This document shows positions 1 to 5,607 of a DNA stretch of 11,249 bases, in pieces. Origin of the DNA: an uncultured Emergencia sp. (GTDB lineage Bacteria > Bacillota > Clostridia > Peptostreptococcales > Anaerovoracaceae). Under the pieces are notes generated by a model, which was given only the letters and a program-made list of their open reading frames with translations, ran no database searches and was not told the origin of the DNA. Location: NCBI GenBank assembly GCA_902476665.1, contig CABSEO010000029.1, positions 1-11,249 of the forward strand, in the 5' to 3' direction. A program made the translations under genes and the position numbers. Every line of letters begins with the position of its first letter. Position 1 is the first letter of the stretch.

Positions 1-788
1 TACTGATTCCAGTATTCCCGGGAACAAACTGTGAGTATGACTCTGCAAAGGCATTCCGCGATGCAGGCGCCGAAACAGAGATTTTCGTAATCAACAATTT
101 GAGTGCAGCTGCCATTGCAAAATCCGTGGAAGATTTTGCTGCAAAGGTGAAAGAAAGTCAAATTATCTTTATACCGGGCGGATTCTCAGGCGGAGACGAA
201 CCGGACGGTTCCGGCAAATTTATTACCGCTTTCTTTAGAAATCAGGAAGTAAAAGAAGCTGTAACGGATCTTCTGGACAATAGAGACGGCCTGATGATCG
301 GTATCTGCAACGGGTTCCAGGCTCTGATCAAGCTGGGGCTTGTACCTTACGGAAGAATCATCGATACCGATGAAAACTGTCCGACTCTGACTTTCAATGA
401 AATTGCAAGACACCAGTCCAAACTGGTAAGAACCAGAATCGCTTCCAATAAGTCTCCTTGGCTGGCAAACACTAAACCGGGAGAGGTTTATACCGTTCCG
501 ATTTCCCATGGAGAGGGCAGATTCATCGCATCAGAAGAACTGATCAGACAGCTTGCGGAAAATGGTCAGATTATCACGCAGTATGTCGATCTTGACGGCA
601 ATGTAACAAATGATATTCAGTTCAATCCAAACGGTTCATATTTTGCAATTGAAGGAATTACTTCCCCAGACGGAAGAGTGCTGGGCAAGATGGGACACTC
701 TGAAAGAACTGGAAAAGACCTCTACAAGAATGTACCTGGAGATTTCGATATGGGTATGTTCCGTGCGGCAGTTGAATATTTTAAATAA
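1..788 (+). CDS. purL: Phosphoribosylformylglycinamidine synthase, C-terminal glutaminase domain (5' end outside window)
   Basis: The glutaminase part of the FGAM synthase, which supplies ammonia from glutamine to convert FGAR to FGAM in cytoplasmic de novo purine synthesis. The frame is open from base 3 to the TAA at 786-788, so the gene enters from outside. Visible class I amidotransferase features: the oxyanion-strand sequence VFPGTNCEYDSA near the window edge, the nucleophile in GICNGFQ (Cys codon 306-308), an SHGEGRF segment, and the His-Glu pair in MGHSER (His 696-698, Glu 702-704). The Cys-His-Glu triad is complete. The wording of the N-terminal motif and the C-terminal MGHSER...FDMGMF...EYFK ending resemble, from memory, the long single-chain PurL of Clostridia. 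A separate PurQ starting a few codons before the window cannot be excluded. A TTG at 99 lies inside the domain and is not a start. The gene is convergent with the minus-strand genes and ends 22 nt before a hairpin terminator. Confidence 0.9.
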   Translation, partial: LIPVFPGTNCEYDSAKAFRDAGAETEIFVINNLSAAAIAKSVEDFAAKVKESQIIFIPGGFSGGDEPDGSGKFITAFFRNQEVKEAVTDLLDNRDGLMIGICNGFQALIKLGLVPYGRIIDTDENCPTLTFNEIARHQSKLVRTRIASNKSPWLANTKPGEVYTVPISHGEGRFIASEELIRQLAENGQIITQYVDLDGNVTNDIQFNPNGSYFAIEGITSPDGRVLGKMGHSERTGKDLYKNVPGDFDMGMFRAAVEYFK

Positions 789-810
789 TGAACAACTGTT
801 TGAGCATAAG

Positions 811-846
811 AAAAAGGGTACAGTGAAAATTCACTGTACCCTTTTT
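811..846. terminator. Bidirectional Rho-independent terminator between purL and the grpB-cda gene
   Basis: Perfect inverted repeat with 17-nt arms (811-827 and 830-846). The outer part is A5 opposite T5, the core is GGGTACAGTGAA/TTCACTGTACCC, and the centre is AA, so the real loop is probably 4-6 nt. Read rightward it ends in TTTTT after the stem; read leftward it also ends in TTTTT followed by CTTATG. It lies 22 nt after the purL stop and 1 nt after the stop of the convergent gene (848-850), so it can end both transcripts. Confidence 0.9.
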
Positions 847-847
847 G

Positions 848-1753
848 CTAAATTTTTTCGTGCCACCAGCGCGGCACCAAATCCTTAAGCCTGACGGTTT
901 CTTTTGTTTCGTAATCCACCAGAAACTCGATGTTCTCAGCATTCCCGCCGAGCTGCATCATGAACTCCCTGCAGGCTCCACAGGGCATACCGGCTTTTCC
1001 ATCTGGCATGACGGCAACTATTTTTAAGATTTCATGTTCTCCGCAGGTAATCATGTTAGCAATAGCATTCCTTTCGGCACACATCCCCAATGAACTTGCA
1101 GTATCAATGCAGACACCGGTATAAATTTTGCCTGATTTTGAAAGAAGAGCAGAGGAAACACCGCCGGCTTCTACCATGGGTGAAATATTTCTTTCATACT
1201 GTACCATTCTTGCTGCAAGAAACAATCGGTCCCAAATATCATCATATTGAGAAAGGGCTTTTCTTTCCATAGACTGCACGAAGTTTTCTTTGCCGTCACA
1301 GTAACCGCTGATATCCCATGGGAAAAGCTGAGCCAGTTCTTTTTTCAGTGCTGCATACTCCTTACAGGCAGTCTCATTTGAACGCATATAGTCAGCAAAA
1401 GCCAGATGTCGAAGAATATTCTCAGTGTCGCTGCCGCAAAATATATGAATCTGATGAGTGCGTTCAGTTGCACCTTTGCGAAGATATCTTCTTCCCGCAA
1501 TTCCAAATTCACCCAAATATTCATAACCGATTCTGATAAATTCTTCGGAGACTCTATCTACCTGTTCCAGATTTCTGACAGCTGCCATAAAATCAATAAC
1601 TGGTTTAGCTGCCAAACCCGGAACAGAAGTACTTCCGATATGATAAACTGCCAGACAGTTATCCTTCAGAATTTCTATGATCTTTTGCTTTTCCTCCTGA
1701 TATTTTTCGGACCAGTTGGGATTATAATCTACAACTTTGACATGCTGAGGCAT
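848..1753 (-). CDS. GrpB-family nucleotidyltransferase-like domain fused to a cytidine deaminase-like domain
   Basis: A 301-aa two-domain protein. Residues 1-170 match the GrpB/UPF0157 family (nucleotidyltransferase-like fold, activity not settled): the signature HIGSTSVPGLAAKPVIDF at 38-55 with Asp54, and a second conserved block THQIHIF at 99-105. Residues 175-301 form a zinc-dependent cytidine/blasticidin-S deaminase-type domain: CAERNA (zinc ligand Cys225, catalytic Glu227) and PCGACREFMMQ (zinc ligands Cys258 and Cys261), the C-C-C arrangement of the small tetrameric deaminases. All catalytic residues are present, so it should be active on a cytidine-like base, but the true substrate is unknown. 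The ATG at 1753 has a good ribosome site (AAAGGAGTGA, 1761-1770, spacer 7 nt). It follows the acetyltransferase gene by 37 nt on the same strand and probably shares its promoter. A single continuous frame spans both domains, so this is a true fusion in the sequence as given. Confidence 0.9.
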   Translation of the reverse strand: MPQHVKVVDYNPNWSEKYQEEKQKIIEILKDNCLAVYHIGSTSVPGLAAKPVIDFMAAVRNLEQVDRVSEEFIRIGYEYLGEFGIAGRRYLRKGATERTHQIHIFCGSDTENILRHLAFADYMRSNETACKEYAALKKELAQLFPWDISGYCDGKENFVQSMERKALSQYDDIWDRLFLAARMVQYERNISPMVEAGGVSSALLSKSGKIYTGVCIDTASSLGMCAERNAIANMITCGEHEILKIVAVMPDGKAGMPCGACREFMMQLGGNAENIEFLVDYETKETVRLKDLVPRWWHEKI

Positions 1754-1790
1754 AATAATCTCACTCCTTTGCTCTTGAAAGAGGACTTCT

Positions 1791-2369
1791 TCAGTCCGCT
1801 GTTTCTTCTATGGCTTTAATAAATCTGGCGGGAACACCCGCAAAAACTGTATTTGCAGGAACATCTCCCGTCACAACTGCACCGGCTGCGATAACCGCAT
1901 TGTCGCCGATAGTAACACCGGGAAGTACAGTTACATTAGCGCCAAGCCAGACACGCTTTCCAATATGAATCGGCTTTGGATATAAATCGTGTCTTCGTTC
2001 AGGAGAAAAACCGTGATTCAAAGTTGCCAGTACCGCATTATGACCGATAAGCGCATAGTCATCGATGAACACACCTCCCTGATCCTGAAATTTACATCCC
2101 GCATTAATAAAAACGCCTTTTCCCAAAGTGATATTTTTCCCGAAGTCGGTATAGAAGGGGGGAAAGAGACCAAACTCTTCATCCACAGGTTTTCCGATTA
2201 ATTCAGAAAAAAGTGCTCTAAGCTCCTCGGAAGTGTGATAGCCACTGTTGATGCATGAGGTGACCTTCATTGCTTCATGAGCCGCAAAAGTCATATATTC
2301 TTTTTCTTCTGAACCATTTGTTACAGGTTTCTGCAGATTTAAATGTTCTAAAAACTGTTCAAGTTCCAT
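1791..2369 (-). CDS. Hexapeptide-repeat sugar O-acetyltransferase (LacA/Maa family)
   Basis: A 192-aa acetyl-CoA-dependent acetyltransferase of the maltose/galactoside O-acetyltransferase group, expected to be cytoplasmic and trimeric. The N-terminal third carries the maltose-acetyltransferase-type helical cap (E/Y/M-rich, residues 20-60). Residues 75-183 are left-handed beta-helix turns such as ITLGKGVFINAG, IDDYALIGHNAV, VWLGANVTVLPGVTIGDNAVIAAG and VTGDVPANTVFAGVPARFI. The expected catalytic His is His119 in TLNHGFSPERR, matching the position of the LacA active-site His. Length fits the family (about 185-205). The ATG at 2369 has AAGGAGA at 2379-2385, spacer 9 nt, and a promoter just upstream. 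It is the first gene of a two-gene unit with the GrpB-deaminase fusion. The exact sugar acceptor cannot be told; members of this group are often annotated as maltose acetyltransferase without proof. Confidence 0.88.
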   Translation of the reverse strand: MELEQFLEHLNLQKPVTNGSEEKEYMTFAAHEAMKVTSCINSGYHTSEELRALFSELIGKPVDEEFGLFPPFYTDFGKNITLGKGVFINAGCKFQDQGGVFIDDYALIGHNAVLATLNHGFSPERRHDLYPKPIHIGKRVWLGANVTVLPGVTIGDNAVIAAGAVVTGDVPANTVFAGVPARFIKAIEETAD

Positions 2370-2401
2370 AATGATAGTTCTCCTTGTATTGTGATAAGAA
2401 G

Positions 2402-2430
2402 ATTATAGATGAAAACCGGAAAAAGGGCAA
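2402..2430 (-). promoter_or_regulatory. Sigma-A type promoter for the acetyltransferase/grpB-cda unit
   Basis: On the minus strand: -35 TTGCCC (2425-2430, 4 of 6 consensus), 17-nt spacer, -10 TATAAT (2402-2407, 6 of 6). Transcription would start near 2395, leaving a leader of roughly 25 nt that contains the AAGGAGA ribosome site. Seen by eye only, but spacing and -10 are ideal and the position is right. Confidence 0.65.
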
Positions 2431-2497
2431 ATACCTATCTTTTATTTTTAAATATAACCGTAAAGTATAGAGTCAGGATAAGGTTTCATAAAGAAAA

Positions 2498-2535
2498 ATA
2501 ACTATTCTTAAAATCATAATTTTGGGAATAGTTAT
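2498..2535. repeat. 17-bp AT-rich hairpin, possible weak terminator for the leftward LysM transcript
   Basis: Arms 2498-2514 and 2519-2535 around a CATA loop. As plus-strand RNA all 17 positions pair, two of them U-G. As minus-strand RNA the same two positions are C-A mismatches, giving a 10-bp outer and 5-bp inner stem, but there the hairpin is followed by TTTTCTTT (2497-2490), as in a terminator. The stem is poor in G and C, so termination would be inefficient. No better terminator is visible downstream of the LysM gene. Confidence 0.45.
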
Positions 2536-2623
2536 ATATACCAAACAGAATTCTCTTTAAATCCTATAAATTACACTCGTATTTTAAATTTCAGACGTTC
2601 CCTTTACATATTCCTTTTATAAC

Positions 2624-2927
2624 ATGATTCTGCTGCGAAATAATTCTTCGAAAAGTTTTTTTAAGATCTGGCCGACATCTCATTATATTCTCATTGCTGT
2701 GTTCCTGACTTTTCACACTGAAGCCTCATCATGTCTGTGCCGGATCTTCTAAATGTTTCGAAACTCCGATAGTTTCATACAGCTGGACTGTATATTTGTT
2801 ACTTTCGGAGTTTCGATGTATGGGATAAAATTTTAGAGGCTCTATTTTGCGTTTTAAGCGATTTTATTTTGTACGGCCGATATCTTCTTGGTCAATTGTT
2901 TTTTCAGTGAAAACTATGATTCTGCTG
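2624..2927 (+). repeat. 12-bp direct repeat at the two ends of a 304-bp segment
   Basis: ATGATTCTGCTG occurs exactly at 2624-2635 and again at 2916-2927. The segment between them contains the stem structures described for this region. The bases just inside the two copies do not form obvious terminal inverted repeats, so a miniature transposon with a target duplication is not supported. Confidence 0.5.
2758..2816. repeat. 59-nt imperfect palindrome with GAAAC/GTTTC half-sites
   Basis: Outer arms TCGAAACTCCGA (2758-2769) and TCGGAGTTTCGA (2805-2816) are a perfect 12-bp inverted repeat, extended after one mismatch by AGT/ACT. Inside lies a second hairpin, ATACAG (2777-2782) and CTGTAT (2788-2793), around CTGGA. 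The left arm also contains the 10-bp palindrome GTTTCGAAAC (2755-2764) and the pair GAAACT-N5-AGTTTC (2760-2776). No T run follows on either strand, so it is not a typical terminator. It could be a stem-loop of an RNA, an operator cluster, or a remnant of an element end. Confidence 0.6.
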
Positions 2928-2947
2928 TAATGCTCAGTAAAACAGCA

Positions 2948-3250
2948 TTATTCATAGACAGGAACAATAATCCGACTGCCGGCATTCAGCTCATCAGCTT
3001 TAATATCATTAAGCTCACAAATTTCATTTACAACTTTACGCACATCAGAGTCTTCGGGACCATATTCTGCAGCAATGTCCCAAAGCGTATCACCGGATTG
3101 AATCTGCACCTGATGATATAAATTTCTGGAGGAACTGCTGACAGTATTGAAACCGAACAAGCTCCCGAAAATTGTTATGATGCATAGAATCAAAGCTGCC
3201 ATAAAAACCGTGAATCTGAATTTGGAAGTTACTCTGTATCGTTTTGTCAT
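2948..3250 (-). CDS. YneA-like LysM protein with one membrane anchor, predicted SOS cell-division inhibitor
   Basis: A 100-aa protein: basic N-terminus (MTKRYRVTSKFR), one membrane segment at about residues 13-34, a short Ser-rich linker, and a single LysM domain at about 45-98 (VQSGD-type core QIQSGDTLWDIAAEYG, ending in SRIIVPVY), facing outward to bind peptidoglycan. This is the build and size of B. subtilis YneA, the SOS-induced protein that delays septation during DNA damage. The start was set at the ATG at 3250 because GAGGTGA (3256-3262) precedes it by 5 nt. The upstream in-frame ATG at 3271 has no ribosome site and lies inside a LexA box. The promoter carries three LexA-like boxes, which supports SOS control. 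Homology to YneA is by architecture and regulation; the family also contains other small LysM proteins. Confidence 0.85.
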   Translation of the reverse strand: MTKRYRVTSKFRFTVFMAALILCIITIFGSLFGFNTVSSSSRNLYHQVQIQSGDTLWDIAAEYGPEDSDVRKVVNEICELNDIKADELNAGSRIIVPVYE

Positions 3251-3254
3251 TGTT

Positions 3255-3264
3255 CTCACCTCTC
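3255..3264 (-). promoter_or_regulatory. Ribosome binding site that decides the LysM gene start
   Basis: Minus-strand GAGAGGTGAG, with GAGGTGA complementary to the 16S rRNA end, sits 5 nt before the ATG at 3248-3250. The alternative ATG at 3269-3271 is preceded by AT-rich sequence without any purine-rich site. Confidence 0.8.
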
Positions 3265-3278
3265 TAAACATTTGTTCG
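3265..3278 (-). promoter_or_regulatory. LexA box 1 (SOS operator)
   Basis: Minus strand CGAACAAATGTTTA matches the B. subtilis consensus CGAACRNRYGTTYC at 13 of 14 positions. It covers the predicted transcription start and first transcribed bases of the LysM gene, a position where a bound repressor would block initiation. Confidence 0.85.
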
Positions 3279-3286
3279 TTTTCTAT

Positions 3287-3315
3287 ATCATATCAGAATA
3301 TATGTTCTTTGTCAA
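3287..3315 (-). promoter_or_regulatory. Sigma-A promoter of the LysM gene
   Basis: Minus strand -35 TTGACA (3310-3315, perfect), 17-nt spacer, -10 TATGAT (3287-3292, 5 of 6). Transcription would start near 3280, about 30 nt before the chosen ATG. LexA box 2 fills most of the spacer. Confidence 0.85.
3295..3308 (-). promoter_or_regulatory. LexA box 2, in the promoter spacer
   Basis: Minus strand AGAACATATATTCT, 11 of 14 matches to the Bacillus-type LexA consensus and nearly palindromic. Its centre is 30 bp from that of box 1, about three helical turns. Confidence 0.65.
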
Positions 3316-3323
3316 CAGAATAA

Positions 3324-3337
3324 TAAACAAATGTTCT
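3324..3337 (-). promoter_or_regulatory. LexA box 3, upstream of the -35
   Basis: Minus strand AGAACATTTGTTTA, 11 of 14 matches, with an intact GAAC-N4-GTT core. Its centre is 29 bp from that of box 2, so all three boxes face the same side of the helix. Confidence 0.65.
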
Positions 3338-3376
3338 TTTTATAAGATAAAAACTCACCGACAACATTTCCCGTCC

Positions 3377-3405
3377 AAAAAAAAGGAACAGCTTTTAACT
3401 GTTCC
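3377..3405 (-). terminator. Rho-independent terminator after the VTT/DedA-like gene
   Basis: On the minus strand GGAACAG (3405-3399), a 7-nt loop, CTGTTCC (3391-3385), then eight T (3384-3377). It starts 10 nt after the stop of the membrane protein gene and should separate that operon from the SOS promoter of the LysM gene. Confidence 0.9.
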
Positions 3406-3414
3406 CAGTCTGTT

Positions 3415-4188
3415 TTAATGTGTTACCTTTTCATACAGCTTTTCAATATACCCTTCTATTTTCTTTCTATAGATGACACATAGAATAAATATAGCAGCTG
3501 CCAGAATCCCTACAACAATCATAGCCGCATAATTCTGTTTGAAATAAAATGCCCCGATCAGCAGGCTCCCTGACATGCCGAACACTCTACCAGCCATGGA
3601 AAAAACCAGAAATGCCTTAAATTTCATTTCAGAAACACCCGCCGCATAACTGACCACATCTTTAGGAAGTCCTGGAATCAGATACAGCAGAAATACAATA
3701 ACATATGCTTTTCTGCTGTTCAGCCGTTTGACAAAATGAGTCGTTCTCTCTTGACCGATGAACAAATGTACCGCATCTTTCCCCAGAAGCTTTGCCAGGT
3801 AGAAGGATACTGACGTCCCCAGAAAAGCACCAATAACGGAGAATAAAAGTCCCGGCAGGAATCCGTAAAGATACCCCGCTGCAAACTGAAAGGCCTGTCC
3901 CGGAATGATGCTGATGACAATCTGCAAAACCTGAATCCCGATATAAATAAAGATACTTTCAAATCTGTACTGTTCCAGATACTTCAGTACATCTTCAAAA
4001 GAGCTGAACTGATTGATAAAATCCCGCTGGAAAAAGTAGATATAAAACGGAACTGCTACAACAATTGCGATGAGAAGCAAAAGTTTTGCAACAGATAAAA
4101 TCAGCTTTGTCTTTTTAGCAGATTTAATATTACGTTTTACATCATCTTTTGTCTTATGTGCATTTTCTTTCCACGACTCTTTATCCAT
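3415..4188 (-). CDS. TVP38/TMEM64 family (VTT domain, DedA-like) membrane protein
   Basis: A 257-aa integral membrane protein. After a charged cytoplasmic N-terminus (residues 1-28) come a membrane segment at about 29-53, further hydrophobic stretches at about 77-95 and 97-133 containing the family motif region PGQAFQFAAGYLYGFLPG, the second signature IPGLPKDVVSYAAG at 171-184, and hydrophobic segments at about 190-215 and 220-240, ending in a basic tail. This matches the VTT/SNARE-associated family; animal relatives act as lipid scramblases, and bacterial DedA relatives are linked to lipid carrier recycling and envelope homeostasis. The role of this member is not known. The ATG at 4188 with GAGG 6 nt upstream was chosen; the frame extends back to a TTG at 4230 that overlaps the upstream gene. 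It follows the lyase gene by 25 nt and probably shares its transcript. Confidence 0.88.
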   Translation of the reverse strand: MDKESWKENAHKTKDDVKRNIKSAKKTKLILSVAKLLLLIAIVVAVPFYIYFFQRDFINQFSSFEDVLKYLEQYRFESIFIYIGIQVLQIVISIIPGQAFQFAAGYLYGFLPGLLFSVIGAFLGTSVSFYLAKLLGKDAVHLFIGQERTTHFVKRLNSRKAYVIVFLLYLIPGLPKDVVSYAAGVSEMKFKAFLVFSMAGRVFGMSGSLLIGAFYFKQNYAAMIVVGILAAAIFILCVIYRKKIEGYIEKLYEKVTH

Positions 4189-4213
4189 AAAAAACCTCAA
4201 TCTCTGAATCTGT

Positions 4214-5509
4214 CTAAATCTGAATATCAATTAACCCCTTTTTGTATAGCTGATGAATAGACTTAATCACGCCGAATTTTGAATGTTCGTAAGTCAATCC
4301 TCCCTGAAAATATACAATATATGGCTCACGAACAGGTGCGTCGGCACTCAGCTCAATGGATGATCCCTGAACAAAAGCTCCTGCTGCCATTACCACATCG
4401 GACTCATAACCCGGCATTGCCCAAGGTACCGGTGTTACATGAGAATCTACAGGTGCAGCAGCCTGAATTCCCTCGCAGAAAGCCACAACAGCTTCAGGAG
4501 AACCCAGTTTCACCGACTGAATGATATCACTTCTGGACTCCTCTGCCTTAGGACATACTTCAAATCCCAGCATCTCATAAACTTTTCCGCAGAGCATGGC
4601 ACCTTTCACTGCGCCGTTTACCACTTTCGGAGCCATAAACAGCCCCTGAAGCATGGCTCTGGTCTGCCCGAAAGTCAGGCCGCATTCGCCGCCGATACCC
4701 GGGCAGGTCATACGATAGGAAATCTTGTCGATTAAATCACTGCGTCCGCACACATAACCTCCAGTCAAGGCAAGACCGCCACCTGGATTTTTGATCAGAG
4801 ATCCGGCCATCACATCCACTCCCACATTAGTAGGTTCCTTGATGTCCAGAAACTCTCCGTAACAATTATCCGCCATACAGATAATATCCGGATTGATACC
4901 GTGAACAAAATCAGCAGTTTTCTGTATCTGGTTTACCGTAATAGAATTACGCCAACTATATCCTGTAGCTCTCTGGATTGATACCATCCTGGTTTTATCA
5001 GAAATAACCTTACCCAGAGTCTCCAGATCAATAGAACCATCCGGAAGCAGCTCCACCTGTCTGTAGGTAATTCCGTAATCTTTTAGAGAGCCCATCCCCT
5101 CTCCTCTGATGCCGATAACCTCTTCCAGTGTATCGTAGGGACCACCACTGCAGTAAATCAGTTCATCCCCGGGGCGAAGCACGCCCATCAGTGTAATGGC
5201 AAGTGCATGAGTTCCGTTGACAATAGTAGGCCGTACCAAAGCAGCTTCTGTACCGAAAATATCCGCATAAACCCGTTCTACCGCATCCCTTCCGGGATCA
5301 TCATATCCATAGCCTGTATTCCAGGCAAAGTGCATGTCTGCAATTCTATTCTTCTGCAAAGCTGAAAGCACCTTGTACTGGTTATAGGCCGCAATATCGT
5401 CCATCTTTTTGAAGGCAGGTGAAACAGCCTCTTCTGCTTTCCTTACAACTTCTAGTACATCGGCATGAATGCCCAGTTCTTTTGTCAGTAATTCATCTGT
5501 GTAATTCAT
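4214..5509 (-). CDS. Met_gamma_lyase family PLP enzyme ('aluminium resistance protein', cystathionine beta-lyase-like)
   Basis: A 431-aa fold-type I PLP-dependent enzyme of the family annotated as methionine gamma-lyase/aluminium resistance protein (COG4100), likely acting on sulfur amino acids in the cytoplasm. The substrate is not proven for most members. Visible features: substrate-side segment NTGYGYDDPGRDAVERVYAD (64-83), the cofactor-ring region TIVNGTHALA (95-104), the PLP-pairing Asp214 in MADNCYGEF, and the Schiff-base Lys240 in GSLIKNPGGGLA, a strong family signature. Length fits. The ATG at 5509 has GGAG 5 nt upstream and a promoter behind it; the frame continues upstream without a better start. 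In Clostridia this gene commonly lies downstream of mutS-mutL-miaA, as here. It precedes the VTT membrane protein gene by 25 nt, probably as one transcript. Confidence 0.9.
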   Translation of the reverse strand: MNYTDELLTKELGIHADVLEVVRKAEEAVSPAFKKMDDIAAYNQYKVLSALQKNRIADMHFAWNTGYGYDDPGRDAVERVYADIFGTEAALVRPTIVNGTHALAITLMGVLRPGDELIYCSGGPYDTLEEVIGIRGEGMGSLKDYGITYRQVELLPDGSIDLETLGKVISDKTRMVSIQRATGYSWRNSITVNQIQKTADFVHGINPDIICMADNCYGEFLDIKEPTNVGVDVMAGSLIKNPGGGLALTGGYVCGRSDLIDKISYRMTCPGIGGECGLTFGQTRAMLQGLFMAPKVVNGAVKGAMLCGKVYEMLGFEVCPKAEESRSDIIQSVKLGSPEAVVAFCEGIQAAAPVDSHVTPVPWAMPGYESDVVMAAGAFVQGSSIELSADAPVREPYIVYFQGGLTYEHSKFGVIKSIHQLYKKGLIDIQI

Positions 5510-5540
5510 AATATCTCCATTTTCTGTAACTCTAACTATG

Positions 5541-5568
5541 ATTATAATATCTAAAGTATCTTTGTAAA
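5541..5568 (-). promoter_or_regulatory. Promoter of the lyase / membrane protein unit
   Basis: Minus strand -35 TTTACA (5563-5568, 5 of 6), 16-nt spacer, -10 TATAAT (5541-5546). It lies in the 98-nt gap after the recombinase gene, so the lyase gene can be expressed apart from the mutS operon. Confidence 0.6.
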
Positions 5569-5578
5569 TCCCTTTCAT

Positions 5579-5605
5579 GAATTCTTCAAAAATAATTAAG
5601 AATTC
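5579..5605. repeat. 8-bp inverted repeat after the recombinase gene
   Basis: GAATTCTT (5579-5586) and AAGAATTC (5598-5605) around an 11-nt AT-rich loop, 3 nt after the recombinase stop. No T run follows on the minus strand, so at best a weak terminator or a 3'-end stabilising hairpin. Confidence 0.35.
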
Positions 5606-5607
5606 CT

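Larger units (their letters stand above)
2370..2947. other. 578-bp gene-free, AT-rich region with several inverted repeats
   Basis: No convincing protein gene on either strand; the longest frames are short and lack ribosome sites. Going left to right it holds the acetyltransferase promoter (2402-2430), a 17-bp hairpin (2498-2535), a direct repeat copy (2624-2635), a long-range stem (2663-2678 with 2731-2748), a 59-nt imperfect palindrome (2758-2816), and the second direct repeat copy (2916-2927). Two of the stems pair completely only if G-U pairs on the plus strand are allowed, which would fit a rightward structured RNA, but no clear rightward promoter or T-tailed terminator was found. It could equally be degraded DNA with regulator sites. 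Confidence 0.6.

Noticed and set aside
2591..2683. Short minus-strand frame of 30 codons starting with ATG and rich in Lys/Arg
   Set aside because: No ribosome site before the ATG, no recognisable family, and it crosses the arm of an inverted repeat. Length is easily reached by chance.
2732..2910. Plus-strand frame in the intergenic region with one internal stop, possibly a decayed gene
   Set aside because: No homology recognised, no start signal, and hydrophobic AT-driven composition; it reads through the palindrome. Not enough to call a pseudogene.
3251..3271. Longer LysM protein start at the ATG at 3269-3271
   Set aside because: No ribosome site upstream and the ATG is part of a LexA box; the internal ATG at 3250 has an excellent site.
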